In this document: positions 1 through 6,319 of the stretch, in pieces
Numbering within the stretch: the stretch's first letter is position 1
How the letters are laid out: the number at the start of each line of letters is the position of its first letter
Assembly (NCBI GenBank): GCA_902802975.1
Contig: CADCOF010000147.1
Span: 1 to 6,990, forward strand
Reading direction: 5' to 3'
Origin: an uncultured Ruminococcus sp.
GTDB lineage: Bacteria; Bacillota; Clostridia; Oscillospirales; Acutalibacteraceae
DNA: 6,990 nucleotides
The notes under the pieces: generated by a model
What the model saw: only the letters and a program-made list of their open reading frames with translations
What the model was told of the DNA's origin: nothing
The model's database searches: none
Translations under genes and position numbers: made by a program

Positions 1-52
1 ACTGATGCCTGTAAAATGAAATCCTTTGTAAGGTTGGGCGGATTAAAGGAAG

Positions 53-75
53 CTCCCGCCTCTATAGGCGGTGAG
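53..75. repeat. GC-rich hairpin in the intergenic repeat module
   Basis: CCGCCT (56-61) pairs with AGGCGG (66-71) around a four-base CTAT loop. Allowing one bulged T, CTC (53-55) also pairs with GAG (73-75). No T-run follows, so this is not an intrinsic terminator. It touches the inverted repeat that starts at 71, so it may be part of one larger dispersed element. That link is inference. Confidence 0.5.
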
Positions 76-217
76 TACTTCACTGTGCAAATCAATGTGC
101 AATGTGCAATGATGAGGTGTGCGGAGCTTTGTCACAACAACAATAAATTATTGCAGTGCGAAGAAATATGATCGAGAGTGAAGAACTCACAGCGAGCATG
201 CATTGCACATTGCACAT
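71..217. repeat. Interlocking inverted repeats with 7-bp units
   Basis: Two inverted pairs are visible. GTGAGTACTTCACT (71-84) matches the reverse complement of 177-190 at 13 of 14 positions. ATGTGCAATGTGCAATG (95-111) is a perfect 17-bp inverted match to CATTGCACATTGCACAT (201-217). The second pair is built of 7-bp units (ATGTGCA twice plus ATG). The pairs come in the order A-B-A'-B', so they cross and cannot both form nested stems in one strand. No ORF lies between them. The arrangement resembles a small non-autonomous dispersed repeat, but a single copy cannot prove that. Confidence 0.65.
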
Positions 218-226
218 AAAAAAAAT

Positions 227-233
227 GGGGGGG
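227..233 (+). promoter_or_regulatory. Poly-G ribosome binding site
   Basis: Seven consecutive G residues lie 5 nt before ATG 239 and 8 nt before ATG 242. They can pair with the CCUCC of 16S rRNA using one G-U pair. No AGGAGG-type site is present, and this tract is what decides the start. Homopolymer tracts can slip in length, which would alter the spacing. Confidence 0.5.
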
Positions 234-238
234 CATAT

Positions 239-1531
239 ATGATGAAAAAAGCATCTGTTATTATACTATCGGCGATCATCGCTTTGATTATGTGCTCCTG
301 CGGTGCAGCAGAAACCATAGAGCGCATTCAGGGCGAAATGTTCAAAAACGCCCGCTTCGAGGACGATACAAATTATACCGTCGTCAATGCGCCCGAAAGC
401 GTGGACAGCAGCGAATATACATCTAACGGCGAGATCATATTCGGTTATGACGCGCTTGTGACAGATAGTCAGCGAAAATGCTATAATCTTATAAAAGACG
501 CCATATACAGAATATCGGAAACGCCCGATGAAAACGGCTTCTACCCTGTCGGGCGCGTATGCATTGAAGACAAGACTTTTACGGATATTGACATGGACGT
601 ATCTATTAAAGCGTTCACACTAGATCACCCGCAGGTTTTTTGGATCACTAATCGCTATACTTACGGTTCCGCGGGCAATCAGTCAATCATACAGCTGTAC
701 TCATATCTGAGCGGGTCGGAATGCCCAAAATATATCGAAGAACTGAACAACGCCGTAAACGAGATCATGACGGCAACGCCGGGCGGTATGAAGCCATATC
801 ACCTTGAAAAGCATATTCACAACGCGGTCATTGAAAAATGCACATATGCAAAAGGTATTGAGGAGGCAGAGGACGGCTGGGAGGAATTCACGTCATACGG
901 CGCGCTTGTCAAAGGCAGCGCAGTGTGCGAGGGTTACGCTCATGCGATGTGTCTTCTTCTGAACAAGGTCGGTATTCCATGCTACTATGTGAACGGATAC
1001 AGCGAGGAAGCACCGCACATGTGGAATACGGTAAAGGTGGGCGACAATTGGTATCACCTTGACGCAACGTGGGACGACGACGAAAACGCTTACTACAACT
1101 TTTTCAACGTTAATGATGAACAGATAAAGACCGATCATGATATTGATATTCTGTTTACAGATGTTAAAAAAGGAGACCCCCTTCCGACTGCGTATAACAT
1201 ATATCTTCCCGAATGCACATCTAACGACGCTAATTACTTTGTTATTGAATCAACGTACATAGATGACTTTGAAGAAAGCCGCGACGTTATGGTAAGCGAT
1301 CTGATCAATTCAGCGGAAAACGGCGACAGCATGTTTACCATACGTTTCGGGGAAGATTTAGAATACAATAACGCAATAGACGAAATGTTTAATAATGAAC
1401 CTTACTATATGTTCAGATATATTAAGGAAGCTAATGATAGTCTGCCCGACGATCACAAGATCAGCGATGAACACCTTGCTATAATAATGATCGAAACATT
1501 CAATGCGGTTGTTGTAAGACTTGAATACTGA
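239..1531 (+). CDS. Transglutaminase-like domain lipoprotein
   Basis: A 430-residue predicted surface lipoprotein. The N-terminus is MMKK, a hydrophobic stretch, then MCSCG, a lipobox-like signal with the lipidated Cys most likely the one before Gly, so the protein should sit on the outer face of the membrane. The centre carries a transglutaminase-like papain-fold core: GSAVCEGYAHAMC with Cys230, HMWN with His260 and HLDATWDD with Asp275, a complete Cys-His-Asp triad in the usual order and spacing. Families with this core include cross-linking enzymes and cysteine proteases; the substrate here is unknown. About 120 acidic C-terminal residues match nothing I recognise. I chose ATG 239 because it lies 5 nt after a run of seven G (227-233), the same layout as the gene starting at 6849; ATG 242 is equally possible. 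The frame is also open further upstream, to a TTG at 203, but that part is repeat sequence. The next gene follows after 25 bp. Confidence 0.85.
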   Translation: MMKKASVIILSAIIALIMCSCGAAETIERIQGEMFKNARFEDDTNYTVVNAPESVDSSEYTSNGEIIFGYDALVTDSQRKCYNLIKDAIYRISETPDENGFYPVGRVCIEDKTFTDIDMDVSIKAFTLDHPQVFWITNRYTYGSAGNQSIIQLYSYLSGSECPKYIEELNNAVNEIMTATPGGMKPYHLEKHIHNAVIEKCTYAKGIEEAEDGWEEFTSYGALVKGSAVCEGYAHAMCLLLNKVGIPCYYVNGYSEEAPHMWNTVKVGDNWYHLDATWDDDENAYYNFFNVNDEQIKTDHDIDILFTDVKKGDPLPTAYNIYLPECTSNDANYFVIESTYIDDFEESRDVMVSDLINSAENGDSMFTIRFGEDLEYNNAIDEMFNNEPYYMFRYIKEANDSLPDDHKISDEHLAIIMIETFNAVVVRLEY

Positions 1532-1556
1532 TTACATGTAACTAGGCGGTGATTGA

Positions 1557-2150
1557 ATGGACGAATTGAGAAATTTCTGCCTGACAGCACGACTTAAATT
1601 TTACCTTGTATCACTTGGTTTATTTATTGTACTTGAACCACTGTTAACGATATTCTTTATGCTGGGCGATGAAGACCTTGCTGATCTTGATTACAAATTT
1701 CACGCAGTGTTTTCCGCAATACTTCTTCTTATCGCCTTCATTTTCTTTCATTATAGACTGATCACAAAACCGCGGTTTAATTTTAAGAAATGCACCGAGC
1801 ATCTCAATGATATTGGTCTTCTTGGCAGGGCGATTGATGATGTGCACAGAGGTCAGGAAAGATTTGAGGGAAATATTATTTTCGGCGACACGTGCATAAT
1901 AGGAAAAGGACTTGGCGTAATTGTTCCGTACAGTGAGGTTTCCCGAATTTATGTAAATATTAAGAAGTACAAAGTGGATATAATAAGCAGCCACAGGCGG
2001 TATATTGCAGTAGATATTGGCGGTTCGTACTATGTGGGAGGTACTCAGTACAATCTATGCCACGTAAAGACCACCTCACAATTTGCGAGAGAATGGCGTG
2101 AAATGGCTGAACTGCTTGAACATATAGCTCCGGATATTGAAGTTAAGTAA
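1557..2150 (+). CDS. Hypothetical two-helix membrane protein
   Basis: I do not recognise a named family for this 197-residue protein. It has two hydrophobic segments, about residues 15-36 (with a Glu-Pro pair at 27-28) and 49-66, joined by a short acidic loop (GDEDLADLD). A soluble part of about 130 residues follows. By the positive-inside rule (RLITKPRFNFKK after helix 2) both ends should be cytoplasmic. The soluble part alternates short hydrophobic and polar stretches around VPYSEVSRIYVNIKKYK, which suggests a beta-rich, possibly PH-like domain of the kind found in other small membrane proteins of Firmicutes; that is only a guess. It starts 25 bp after the lipoprotein gene, with a weak AGGCGGTGA ribosome site at 1544-1552, so the two are probably co-transcribed. 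No terminator follows before the thrS promoter. Confidence 0.75.
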   Translation: MDELRNFCLTARLKFYLVSLGLFIVLEPLLTIFFMLGDEDLADLDYKFHAVFSAILLLIAFIFFHYRLITKPRFNFKKCTEHLNDIGLLGRAIDDVHRGQERFEGNIIFGDTCIIGKGLGVIVPYSEVSRIYVNIKKYKVDIISSHRRYIAVDIGGSYYVGGTQYNLCHVKTTSQFAREWREMAELLEHIAPDIEVK

Positions 2151-2159
2151 ATTTTCCTC

Positions 2160-2188
2160 TTGACATAAATAAACAAATGTGTTATACT
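2160..2188 (+). promoter_or_regulatory. Sigma-A type promoter of thrS
   Basis: A perfect -35 box TTGACA (2160-2165), a 17-bp spacer and a near-consensus -10 box TATACT (2183-2188) predict a transcript start near 2195, just ahead of the T-box leader. The spacing is optimal, so the basal promoter should be strong and control should fall to the leader. It begins 10 bp after the preceding stop codon. Confidence 0.88.
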
Positions 2189-2194
2189 CATCTA

Positions 2195-2456
2195 TAAGCA
2201 AAATAATTAAATCGTTGATGAGGACGGCTTTGAAAAATTCGTGATTTTCAGAGAACCTGCGGCATGGGCTGCAACTGCGGGTAATTGCGTTTCAAGGTCT
2301 ACCACCTCTGAGAGCCTTCCGAAATAAGGTTGGACGGCTGACACCGTTATATGTCACAATAAGGGTATTATTATTTTGTATATAATACTGAATTTGGGTG
2401 GAACCACGAGTTGTCTTTTCAGCTGCGTCCCTTTTGGGATGCGGCTTTTTTGTTTT
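2195..2456 (+). promoter_or_regulatory. Threonine T-box leader (tRNA-Thr sensing riboswitch)
   Basis: This leader senses the charging state of tRNA-Thr and sets transcription of thrS. The base of Stem I is GGA and GGCTTT (2222-2224, 2226-2231) paired with AGAGCC and TCC (2311-2316, 2318-2320). Its 3' strand carries the specifier ACC, a threonine codon, at 2301-2303 followed by the expected A; an overlapping second ACC sits at 2304-2306. The distal arm includes CCTGC (2256-2260) paired with GCGGG (2277-2281). Stem III is GTATTAT/ATAATAC (2365-2371/2382-2388). The T-box motif TGGGTGGAACCACG is at 2395-2408. Its GGG (2396-2398) and ACG (2406-2408) can pair with CCC (2429-2431) and CGT (2426-2428), leaving the seven-base TGGAACC bulge as antiterminator. 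The variable bulge base A would pair with a U discriminator of tRNA-Thr. Pairings were drawn by eye. Confidence 0.93.
2422..2456 (+). terminator. T-box regulatory terminator upstream of thrS
   Basis: GCTGCGTCCC (2422-2431) pairs with GGGATGCGGC (2436-2445) over 10 bp, including two G-U pairs, around a TTTT loop. A T-rich tail TTTTTTGTTTT follows. The 5' arm includes the bases (2426-2431) that the antiterminator needs, so the two structures exclude each other. Uncharged tRNA-Thr should favour antitermination and expression of thrS. Confidence 0.92.
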
Positions 2457-2492
2457 GCTATAAATAACATTTCAGATAAAGGAGAAATAATC

Positions 2493-4433
2493 ATGATCAA
2501 TGTTGAATTGAAAGGCGGCGTTGTGAATCAATATGAAGAGAACATCACGCCCGCCGAAATCGCAAAATCCATCAGCATGGGTTTGTACAGATCCTGCTGC
2601 GTATGCCGTATTAACGATATCGTGTCGGATTTGCGCACACCGCTTACGCAGGACTGCAAGCTGGAGCTTGTAACGTTTGACGATGACGACGGCAAAAAGG
2701 CGTTCTGGCACACGGCGTCTCATGTTCTCGCGCAGGCAGTCAAGCACCTCTACCCCAATTCAAAGCTTGCGATAGGTCCCGCAATTGACGGCGGTTTCTA
2801 CTATGATTTCGATGTAGAAAAAGCATTTTCGCCCGAAGACCTTGAGGCTATTACGAAAGAAATGAAGGCTATTGTAAAGAGCGGTATCGAGCTGGAGCGT
2901 TTGGAGCTTGCGCCTGAGGACGCAGTTAAAATGCTTTCGGATATGAACGAGCCGTACAAGGTGGAGCTTGCCGAAGAGCACACGAGCAAAGGCGAAAAGA
3001 TCACATTTTACAAGCAGGGCGATTTTACGGACTTGTGCGCAGGCCCTCACCTCATGAGCGTTGCGCCGATCAAGGCGATCAAGCTCACGGCATGCACGGG
3101 CGCATACTGGAGAGGCGACGCAAACAAAGCGCAGCTGTGCCGAATTTATGGAACGGCGTTCCCGAAAGCGTCAATGCTCGAAGAACACCTTGCAAAGATA
3201 GAAGAAGCAAAAAAGCGCGATCACAACAAGATCGGGCGTGAGCTTGGATTGTTTACAACAGTTGATTACATCGGTCAGGGGCTTGCTATTCTTCTGCCGA
3301 AGGGCGCGCGCATTGTTCAGCTTTTGCAGCGTTTTGTTGAAGACGAAGAGCAGAAGCGCGGCTGGCAGCTCACGAAAACGCCGTTTATGGCAAAATCCGA
3401 CCTTTACAAAATATCAGGTCATTGGGATCATTATCAGGACGGAATGTTTATTCTCGGCGACCCCGAAAAGGACAAAGAAGTGTATGCTCTGCGCCCCATG
3501 ACGTGCCCGTTCCAGTATCAGGCGTACCTCAACAAGCAGCGTTCATACAGAGATTTGCCGCTGCGCTACAACGAAACGTCAACGCTTTTCAGAAACGAGG
3601 CAAGCGGCGAAATGCACGGACTTATCCGTCTGCGCCAGTTTACAATTTCAGAAGGACACCTCATGTGCCGCCCCGATCAGCTTGAGGACGAATTCAGAAA
3701 ATGCGTTGAACTTACGACATTCATGCTCACGACGCTCGGTTTATATGAAGATGTTTCATACAGATTCTCGCAGTGGGACCCCAACGACAGGGCGAAATAC
3801 ATCGGAACGGAAGAACAGTGGAACGAGGCTCAGGATACGATGAAAGTTATTCTCGACGACCTCGGAATAAAATACAAAGTGGGAATCGGTGAAGCAGCTT
3901 TCTACGGTCCGAAGCTCGATATTCAGATCAAGAACGTACACGGCAAAGAGGACACGCTCATCACGATACAGATTGATCAGATGCTTGCGGAGAAATTCGG
4001 CATGGAGTACGTGGACAAGGACGGCACAAAGAAGAACCCCTACATTATCCACAGAACGTCAATCGGCTGCTACGAGAGAACGCTCGCGCTGCTAATTGAA
4101 AAATATGCCGGCGCATTCCCGACATGGCTCGCACCTGTTCAGGTAAAACTGCTGCCAATTGCCGACCGTCATCTTGATTATATTTACGAGATAAAAGAGA
4201 AGCTTGAGGCGAAGGGTCTGCGCGTTGAAATTGACGACCGCAGCGAAAAGATAGGCTACAAGATCAGAGAAGCGCAGCTCGAAAAGGTTCCGTATATGAT
4301 ACTTTGCGGCGACAAGGATATTGAAAACAGCACGGTTTCTGTTCGTTCAAGAAAGCAGGGCGACATCGGCGCAATGGGCGTTGACGAGTTCCTCGCAAAG
4401 ATAATCGAAGAGATCGACACAAAGGCACTTTAA
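2493..4433 (+). CDS. thrS: Threonyl-tRNA synthetase
   Basis: A cytoplasmic class II synthetase that attaches threonine to tRNA-Thr and edits mischarged Ser-tRNA-Thr. At 646 residues it has the usual length. Domains in order: TGS (about 1-62); N2 editing domain (about 65-230) with His73, His77, Cys182 and His186, the HxxxH and CxxxH editing residues; catalytic core (about 245-540); anticodon-binding domain (about 545-641). Zinc ligands that bind threonine correspond to Cys338, His389 and His520. Motif 2 holds Arg367 (LFRNE) and motif 3 holds Arg529 (GCYER). The metal-binding Cys lies in MTCPFQY rather than the MNCPGH of the Escherichia coli enzyme, and motif 3 reads GCYERTLALL, a lineage variant that keeps every catalytic residue. 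The ATG at 2493 is chosen for its AAAGGAG site (2478-2484) and because the TGS domain begins there; extending the frame upstream would run into the regulatory terminator. It is controlled by the T-box and closed by the terminator at 4443-4477. Confidence 0.98.
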   Translation: MINVELKGGVVNQYEENITPAEIAKSISMGLYRSCCVCRINDIVSDLRTPLTQDCKLELVTFDDDDGKKAFWHTASHVLAQAVKHLYPNSKLAIGPAIDGGFYYDFDVEKAFSPEDLEAITKEMKAIVKSGIELERLELAPEDAVKMLSDMNEPYKVELAEEHTSKGEKITFYKQGDFTDLCAGPHLMSVAPIKAIKLTACTGAYWRGDANKAQLCRIYGTAFPKASMLEEHLAKIEEAKKRDHNKIGRELGLFTTVDYIGQGLAILLPKGARIVQLLQRFVEDEEQKRGWQLTKTPFMAKSDLYKISGHWDHYQDGMFILGDPEKDKEVYALRPMTCPFQYQAYLNKQRSYRDLPLRYNETSTLFRNEASGEMHGLIRLRQFTISEGHLMCRPDQLEDEFRKCVELTTFMLTTLGLYEDVSYRFSQWDPNDRAKYIGTEEQWNEAQDTMKVILDDLGIKYKVGIGEAAFYGPKLDIQIKNVHGKEDTLITIQIDQMLAEKFGMEYVDKDGTKKNPYIIHRTSIGCYERTLALLIEKYAGAFPTWLAPVQVKLLPIADRHLDYIYEIKEKLEAKGLRVEIDDRSEKIGYKIREAQLEKVPYMILCGDKDIENSTVSVRSRKQGDIGAMGVDEFLAKIIEEIDTKAL

Positions 4434-4442
4434 TTACACATT

Positions 4443-4477
4443 AAAAAAGGGATATTCAGTGCGAATATCCCTTTTTT
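4443..4477. terminator. Bidirectional intrinsic terminator between convergent genes
   Basis: GGGATATTC (4449-4457) and GAATATCCC (4463-4471) form a perfect 9-bp stem with an AGTGC loop. Six A precede it and six T follow it, so it can stop transcription in both directions. It lies 9 bp past the thrS stop and about 40 bp past the stop of the convergent S41-like gene, and probably serves both. Confidence 0.93.
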
Positions 4478-4510
4478 GTCTCTCCTATACAGAAACAGAT
4501 AAGACGAAAA

Positions 4511-4531
4511 TTAATTATTAATTATTAATTA
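4511..4531. repeat. Triple 7-bp tandem repeat (TTAATTA)
   Basis: Three exact copies of TTAATTA stand head to tail. The left copy is intergenic. The other two overlap the 3' end of the minus-strand S41-like gene and supply its stop codon (TAA at 4520-4518) and the last residues (Ile-Ile-Asn-Asn or part of them). The 7-bp period is the same as in the repeat at 95-111, though the unit sequence differs. Confidence 0.8.
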
Positions 4532-5828
4532 TTTCCAACGCTTTATCAAGTGCCTTTTCCGACTCAACATCAACATCAGGCACGAGCAGACTGCCGCTTT
4601 TTGTTTCGTCAATCCGATAAAACTTCTTCGATGAAACCTGAAAAAGAAGCCCGGACTTCGGTGCCTGAAACAGCACGACTTCACCGTAACCGTCGGGGCG
4701 ATTGCCGCACGGCTTTCCGATAACTTTTCCGAAACCGTTATCCTGAATGATTTCTGTCATCAGCGTTGCCGAACCGTACGTTTTGCCCGACGTCAACACA
4801 TAAATGTCACCGTCAAACATAATGTCAACGTCCATTTTGATTATCTTGGTGTCCTCGGACTCCCAATTCATGGTGTACGATCCCAGCCGCCAAAAACCGC
4901 CCGGAGTCTTGAACGTTTCAAAATTGGTATACATCAAAATTTCGTCAAGCACCTGCGACGTACCGCTTTGACATTCACGAAGATCAATTATCAGATTGTC
5001 GATTCCCCTATCGCCTATATCGATGAAAAAGTCATACAGGAATTTTTTGAATTCATCACCATACTCAAGGCTGTCAAACGTAAGCCCCGCCGCCTTTTCA
5101 TTATATATAGTACTTCTATAGGGCACATCGTTCGTTTCGGTTTCATCATCGATGTAGTAGTAAAAATCATCGGGCGTATAATGACGAACTATTTCATTTC
5201 CGGATTTATCGCTATAAAGATAGACAGCACCGTTGTCATAAAGCCCCAACAGCTTAAGACCCTCTTTTGTATCAAGCAGCCCCATCAATGTTATCATCGC
5301 AAATTCATCTGTTTCATAAGATAATATTTCACGATTATTGTCAAGAATATCAGATATCGGAATATTATTCACGGATACAAGCGTACAGCCGTCATCAATC
5401 AATTTGCGATGTTCCATTAAGTATGAAAGCTTCATCGCCGGGAACACAACAGTCTGCGAATCATCTAATTTGTGTATTATTTTGGCGTAGCTGCGCCATA
5501 CATCATAAACACTCGAATTATCACTAAACTGCGCTTTTTCCGATTCCGCAAGCTCTGAAATTTCACTCGGAACGCCGTCCTTGCACAATGGGTGAACACG
5601 CTTGAGCGTCGCAATGAGATAATCAATATCCGACTTTGCATCTTCCGCGGCAAGCACCGCCATGTCGTCCTCGATTTCATTATATGAAACCAAACTCAAA
5701 TAGCCCATCGGCGGATAAATGCTGTCCCAATACGGGCTGAAAATACAGTTAAACAAAAAATATGTGATCACGGCAACAAGCAGCACAACAACTATTACTA
5801 TTACTCCAAAACCTCTGCGTTCTTTCAT
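4518..5828 (-). CDS. Membrane-anchored S41-family peptidase
   Basis: A 436-residue protein anchored by one N-terminal helix (about residues 8-29, after MKERR), so the bulk should face outward. The C-terminal half has the S41 (tail-specific/C-terminal processing peptidase) core: LIIDLRECQSG with Asp282-Leu-Arg284, then VLTSGKTYGSATLMTEIIQDNG, in which Ser353 sits where the family nucleophile lies, then VIGKPCGN and a closing VPDVDVE. The region around DIDYLIATLKRVHPL resembles the N-terminal helical part of many S41 proteins. GCTLVSVNNIPISDIL looks like the end of a PDZ-like element, but I cannot draw a full PDZ domain. Whether the catalytic Lys is kept I cannot settle by eye, so activity is unproven. 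It starts with an AGAGG site 5 nt upstream and overlaps the previous stop by one base (TAATG), which suggests translational coupling to the membrane-protein pair. Substrate unknown. Confidence 0.85.
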   Translation of the reverse strand: MKERRGFGVIVIVVVLLVAVITYFLFNCIFSPYWDSIYPPMGYLSLVSYNEIEDDMAVLAAEDAKSDIDYLIATLKRVHPLCKDGVPSEISELAESEKAQFSDNSSVYDVWRSYAKIIHKLDDSQTVVFPAMKLSYLMEHRKLIDDGCTLVSVNNIPISDILDNNREILSYETDEFAMITLMGLLDTKEGLKLLGLYDNGAVYLYSDKSGNEIVRHYTPDDFYYYIDDETETNDVPYRSTIYNEKAAGLTFDSLEYGDEFKKFLYDFFIDIGDRGIDNLIIDLRECQSGTSQVLDEILMYTNFETFKTPGGFWRLGSYTMNWESEDTKIIKMDVDIMFDGDIYVLTSGKTYGSATLMTEIIQDNGFGKVIGKPCGNRPDGYGEVVLFQAPKSGLLFQVSSKKFYRIDETKSGSLLVPDVDVESEKALDKALEIINN

Positions 5829-6319
5829 TATAACCTCTGTTTTTGTGATGATCTATTTTGAATGAGCGCAGCGATCAAGTCCAGGAATGCAATAAAACCG
5901 CAAACGCATAATAAAGCAGCGCCTATTCCACTCGATTTATTTTCACGATGAAGAAGAATGCAGCCGCCTATGTTCCGCGCTCCTGTAAGAAAACGAAGAC
6001 CAACTGCCGCCGCTATCGGAATGAAAATCATGCCTGCCATTTCCGGCTGCATACAATAAACAGCAAAACCATAATATGCCATATACAGCGGAATAAGCGC
6101 GCCTTTGATCTTAAGATTTTGGGACGCGGCATCACTGCTGTTTCCCCCGTTAAGAACGCTCGAATTAAAACGCACAATATCAATAAAGCAAATTACAATC
6201 GATATCAGGCAAATAGGTATAATAACACCAAAATACGGCGAGGTGCTGTGCCCGGTAAGCGGTTTCCACAAAAGAACTGCTATAATAAAAAAGGCATATG
6301 GAATTATAATCATGTTCAT
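5828..6319 (-). CDS. Small multi-pass membrane protein (second paralog)
   Basis: A 163-residue integral membrane protein of a family I cannot name. About five hydrophobic segments are visible, near residues 3-20, 29-50, 73-90, 94-112 and 131-152, with a polar loop at 51-70 and a basic tail (NRSSQKQRL). It is clearly a paralog of the upstream neighbour: both have a PY motif near the start, KPL about ten residues later, SPYF or TPYL leading into helix 2, then xNIxxCIxLxRExK and LCxCGxxxxxDLIAAxxQ at the end. ATG 6319 overlaps the upstream stop (ATGA), and GAAGG at 6329-6325 lies 5 nt upstream; a second ATG at 6313 fits worse. The last codon overlaps the start of the S41-like gene. No catalytic motif is visible. 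Confidence 0.8.
   Translation of the reverse strand: MNMIIIPYAFFIIAVLLWKPLTGHSTSPYFGVIIPICLISIVICFIDIVRFNSSVLNGGNSSDAASQNLKIKGALIPLYMAYYGFAVYCMQPEMAGMIFIPIAAAVGLRFLTGARNIGGCILLHRENKSSGIGAALLCVCGFIAFLDLIAALIQNRSSQKQRL

Larger units (their letters stand above)
1..238. other. Intergenic region with repeat structure, no convincing gene
   Basis: This stretch before the first gene holds no coding region I can support. One forward frame is open from the window edge to a TGA at 169-171, but it runs through the repeats and its translation resembles no family I know. The region contains a GC-rich hairpin (53-75), two interlocking inverted repeats (71-84/177-190 and 95-111/201-217) and a short dyad at 141-153 (CAATAAATTATTG). 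A TATGAT at 167-172 could be a -10 box for the next gene, but the sequence 17 bp upstream of it (TAAATT) is a poor -35, so I do not call a promoter. Confidence 0.6.

Noticed and set aside
1..171. Open forward frame from the window edge to a TGA at 169-171, possibly the tail of a gene.
   Set aside because: It reads through the hairpin and heptamer repeats, and the translation has no family resemblance I know. Chance openness over 56 codons is plausible, and the repeat explanation is simpler.
71..217. CRISPR array suggested by the short repeats.
   Set aside because: The repeat units are 7-17 bp, partly inverted, with no regular spacers or cas genes nearby.
203..238. Upstream extension of the lipoprotein to a TTG at 203.
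   Set aside because: These codons are the inverted-repeat arm plus the poly-G ribosome site, and they would bury the signal peptide behind a 12-residue leader.
2376..2492. Extended thrS start inside the leader.
   Set aside because: It would translate the T-box and terminator. The ATG at 2493 has a good ribosome site and aligns the editing residues with the family numbering.
3035..4095. Several open frames overlapping thrS on both strands.
   Set aside because: All lie within the clear ThrRS coding frame and have low-complexity, Arg- or Ser-rich translations typical of shadow frames.
4968..5527. Plus-strand open frames opposite the S41-like gene.
   Set aside because: They are antisense shadows with no ribosome site or family motif, while the minus-strand frame carries the S41 motifs.
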